A DNA stretch of 5,389 bases from CAZIWJ01 sp964542855 (GTDB lineage Bacteria > Bacteroidota > Bacteroidia > Cytophagales > Cyclobacteriaceae): NCBI GenBank assembly GCA_964542855.1, contig CAZIWJ010000239.1, forward strand, positions 1-5,389. Direction: 5' to 3'. Position numbers and translations under genes: made by a program. Positions 3,282-5,389 of the stretch are shown one piece after another (position 1 is the first letter of the stretch; the number at the start of each line of letters is the position of its first letter). A model generated the notes under the pieces. That model had not been told where the DNA came from and ran no database searches. It saw nothing but the letters and a program-made list of their open reading frames with translations.

Positions 3282-5389
3282 TGTCTCTTCCTGAAAAAGA
3301 CGTCCAAACTTCCATTGATTCCTTTTTTTCCCTGATCATTAATGACAAAGGAATTATTGAGTTTGCAGGTAAGGAGATTAAAAGTACCCTGAAACCGGAG
3401 CCAGATGAAATTATCGGAAGTAAAGCCGATAGCTGGATCTTTCTTCCACGGGGAATGTCTTTTCCAAAATTACTGAACAGTGTTAGGGATAAAAAAACCA
3501 GTTCTGATTACCTGGTTTCTTTTTTATCGTCGGCGGGTACGTTCCTTACCGAACCAGTAACCGTAAGCCTGGTTACTGAGCGGGGCAAGGACAAGCTGGT
3601 TTTCCGAATCTTTCCCTTTACCGGTAAGGCCCACTCTACAAACATCCCGGTAAGGGCCCGCGCAACCAACCAGTTAATTACCGAAATCGCGTCGGGTTTT
3701 ATCGACAGCGATTTACTGAACCTGAATCATACAATAGAGGTAGGACTGGCCAAAACTGCTCGTTTTACCAATTTTGAGCGGGCTACTTTAAGCCTGTTTA
3801 ATGAAAATTATACCCATCGCCGGGTAGCCTACCAGTACCACCATGAAGTGGAAAGCCTAAATGTGTTTAAAGAAAAGGGAGTAGCCCTGGATTTTAGCCG
3901 GTTTAAGTGGTGGAAGGAACAACTACTGGCGAATAAAAATGTAGCCCTTTCATCAATAGAAGATCTCCCCGTTGAGGCCAGGCACGAATATACCGAGCTG
4001 AAGCAGTTAAACATCCGGTCGGTACTGGCTGCACCGGTTTTTCACCAGCAAAGTATCGTGGGTTACCTTACCCTTTCTTCTTTTTCTTACCCGGTTTCCA
4101 CCAATGAAGATATCCTTAATTTTATTCAGCTCATGGCTTCGTTGTTTGGAAATGCATTAAATCGACTGACAATGCATACCGAACTTACACAGAGTAAAAG
4201 AAAACTGGAGGAACAGGAATCGCATACCACTCTTTTGCAATCGCAATTACAGGAAAAGGAATGGCAATACCGGCTGGTGGCAGAAAATGCCTGCGATTTA
4301 ATTATCCTCACTGATGCCGGGGAAAATATGGTTTACATTTCTCCGGCAACCAAGGTGCTACTCGGATATTCTGTAAACGAGTTTAAAGAACAGGGCTGGA
4401 ATAACATCATTCACCCGGACGACCGTGATCTGTTTCACGGCTTTATCAGGCAGGCTGTTTCCAAACCGGACCAACCGGAAGGTTCCTTTGAGTTTAGGGC
4501 CCTGCACAAGAACGAACAGGTGGTGTGGATAGAAAGCCGGGCAAAAGTGGTGGAAAAAGAAGGGGAGATTTATTACCTGGCCGTGCTTAGAGACTGTACG
4601 GCCAGGAAAAAGGCTGAAGAAGAAAGTAAACGCCACCAGGCCTATTTGCTTGCCCTGCTTAATGCCGGTCAGCAGGGAATTTTTGCCGTCGACCTGGATT
4701 TTAAACTCATTTTTTACAATGAATACCACCGTCGCCAGTTCAACCTAATGTTCGGTAAAGGCGACCCCAGGGTAGGAGAAGATTTATTCTTCTATGAAGA
4801 TAATCAGGAATTTGTTAAAGCACTGAAGCTAGCGTACAACCCGGTTTTTAACGGGGAAACCCGAACCGAGGAAATTTACATACCCAATTACGATGGTACT
4901 TACCACTGGGGAGAATATTATATGGCCCCCATTGAAATTGATGAAGAAGTAATTGGCGTAATGGTTTGTGCCCGCGACATTACCGATCGCAAACGAACCC
5001 AGGAGAACCTGAAAAACACCAACTTTCGCCTGCAACTGGCCACCGACGCGGCTCAGATTGGTATCTGGGAGTTTAATGTGCTCAACGGCGACCTGCTGTG
5101 GGACAATAACATGTTCAGGATTTTCGATTATAACGGCGAAAGGCCTGAGCAAATGAACTATAGTTTTTTTCTTAATAAACTACACCCTGAAGATGTGGAG
5201 CGGACCAGGCAGGAAGTGCAGGAATGCATTACTTACCAGCACACATTCAGTACTTCTTTTCGCATATTAAACCAGGCCGGGGAAGTCAGGTATATTAGGG
5301 CTTTTGGCAGGCCGGTAGTTGATAAACAGGGAGAAACTGAAAAATTAATCGGCGTAAACTACGATATATCCGAAATTAAGTGGGCCGAG
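3281..5389 (+). CDS. Multi-domain GAF/PAS sensor protein, C-terminus beyond the window (probable sensor histidine kinase)
   Basis: There are 703 codons open to the window end with no stop. Domains seen: residues 1-115, a degenerate PAS-like region (IDSFFSLIINDKGIIEF near 12-28); about 130-297, a GAF domain (NQLITEIASGFI, SVLAAPVFHQQSIVGYLTLSS, then a closing helix); about 298-326, a Gln/Glu/Lys-rich coiled coil; about 327-447, PAS with FxxIIHPDDRDLF-like core (HPDD at 378-381) and the exit motif RDCTARKKAEEE; about 453-577, a second PAS ending RDITDRK; about 579-700, a third PAS of the PAS_3 type (GIWEFNVLNGDLLWDN, HPEDVE 635-640, IGVNYDISE). There are no membrane segments or signal peptide, so it appears cytoplasmic. 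The ATG at 3281 is the first after a TAA at 3254-3256 and aligns with the TAATG junction. Such N-termini usually precede HisKA/HATPase_c domains, but GGDEF or other outputs are possible. The ligand is unknown. Confidence 0.88.
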   Translation, partial: MSLPEKDVQTSIDSFFSLIINDKGIIEFAGKEIKSTLKPEPDEIIGSKADSWIFLPRGMSFPKLLNSVRDKKTSSDYLVSFLSSAGTFLTEPVTVSLVTERGKDKLVFRIFPFTGKAHSTNIPVRARATNQLITEIASGFIDSDLLNLNHTIEVGLAKTARFTNFERATLSLFNENYTHRRVAYQYHHEVESLNVFKEKGVALDFSRFKWWKEQLLANKNVALSSIEDLPVEARHEYTELKQLNIRSVLAAPVFHQQSIVGYLTLSSFSYPVSTNEDILNFIQLMASLFGNALNRLTMHTELTQSKRKLEEQESHTTLLQSQLQEKEWQYRLVAENACDLIILTDAGENMVYISPATKVLLGYSVNEFKEQGWNNIIHPDDRDLFHGFIRQAVSKPDQPEGSFEFRALHKNEQVVWIESRAKVVEKEGEIYYLAVLRDCTARKKAEEESKRHQAYLLALLNAGQQGIFAVDLDFKLIFYNEYHRRQFNLMFGKGDPRVGEDLFFYEDNQEFVKALKLAYNPVFNGETRTEEIYIPNYDGTYHWGEYYMAPIEIDEEVIGVMVCARDITDRKRTQENLKNTNFRLQLATDAAQIGIWEFNVLNGDLLWDNNMFRIFDYNGERPEQMNYSFFLNKLHPEDVERTRQEVQECITYQHTFSTSFRILNQAGEVRYIRAFGRPVVDKQGETEKLIGVNYDISEIKWAE

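Noticed and set aside
3829..5152. Four minus-strand open frames opposite the sensor gene
   Set aside because: The plus strand encodes recognisable GAF and PAS domains throughout, so these are shadows.
1..5389. CRISPR array or tRNA genes
   Set aside because: No regularly spaced repeats of 24-37 bases and no tRNA T-arm (GGTTCRANYCC) with a foldable acceptor stem were seen.

Overview
The window looks like Bacteroidota DNA, probably from the Cytophagales/Chitinophagales side. The reasons are moderate GC content, genes without Shine-Dalgarno sequences, a TAnnTTTG-type -7 promoter element in front of one gene, a DUF5522-type cysteine-rich protein, and a sensor protein of stacked GAF/PAS domains. 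The phylum is an inference; there is no rRNA or other marker gene here to fix it.

Layout from right to left. At 3281-5389 on the + strand is the first 703 codons of a large multi-domain sensor protein (degenerate PAS-like N-terminus, GAF, coiled coil, three PAS domains). It runs off the window before any output domain. Its start overlaps (TAATG) the stop of a 36-codon ORF at 3171-3281 that looks like protein. The 228-base divergent region to its left carries a TAGTTTTG element for the gene on the other strand and a 7-bp dyad around it. Leftward from 3052 is an MscS-type mechanosensitive channel. After a gap of about 130 bases comes a tightly coupled leftward set: a small protein joining a diverged Cys_rich_CWC-like N-terminus to a DUF5522 C-terminus (1666-2019); a BtuF-like helical-backbone metal/cobalamin receptor with no signal peptide (866-1669); and a short frameshifted reading frame (647-869). 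Each junction is an ATGA overlap.

Positions 1-646 hold no convincing intact gene. They contain minus-strand open frames with protein-like composition (142-255, 189-281, 278-556), a few short repeats and hairpins, and possibly the first 11 codons of a leftward gene leaving the window at base 1. I read this stretch as decayed coding DNA plus intergenic sequence.

How the genes may work together: the coupled CWC/DUF5522 and BtuF-like pair is the most coherent unit. Both are predicted cytoplasmic, one is rich in Cys pairs that could bind metal, and the other has a fold that binds metal chelates or corrinoids. A shared cytoplasmic metal or cofactor role is inference. The channel and the sensor are divergently arranged stress/sensory functions with no demonstrated link.
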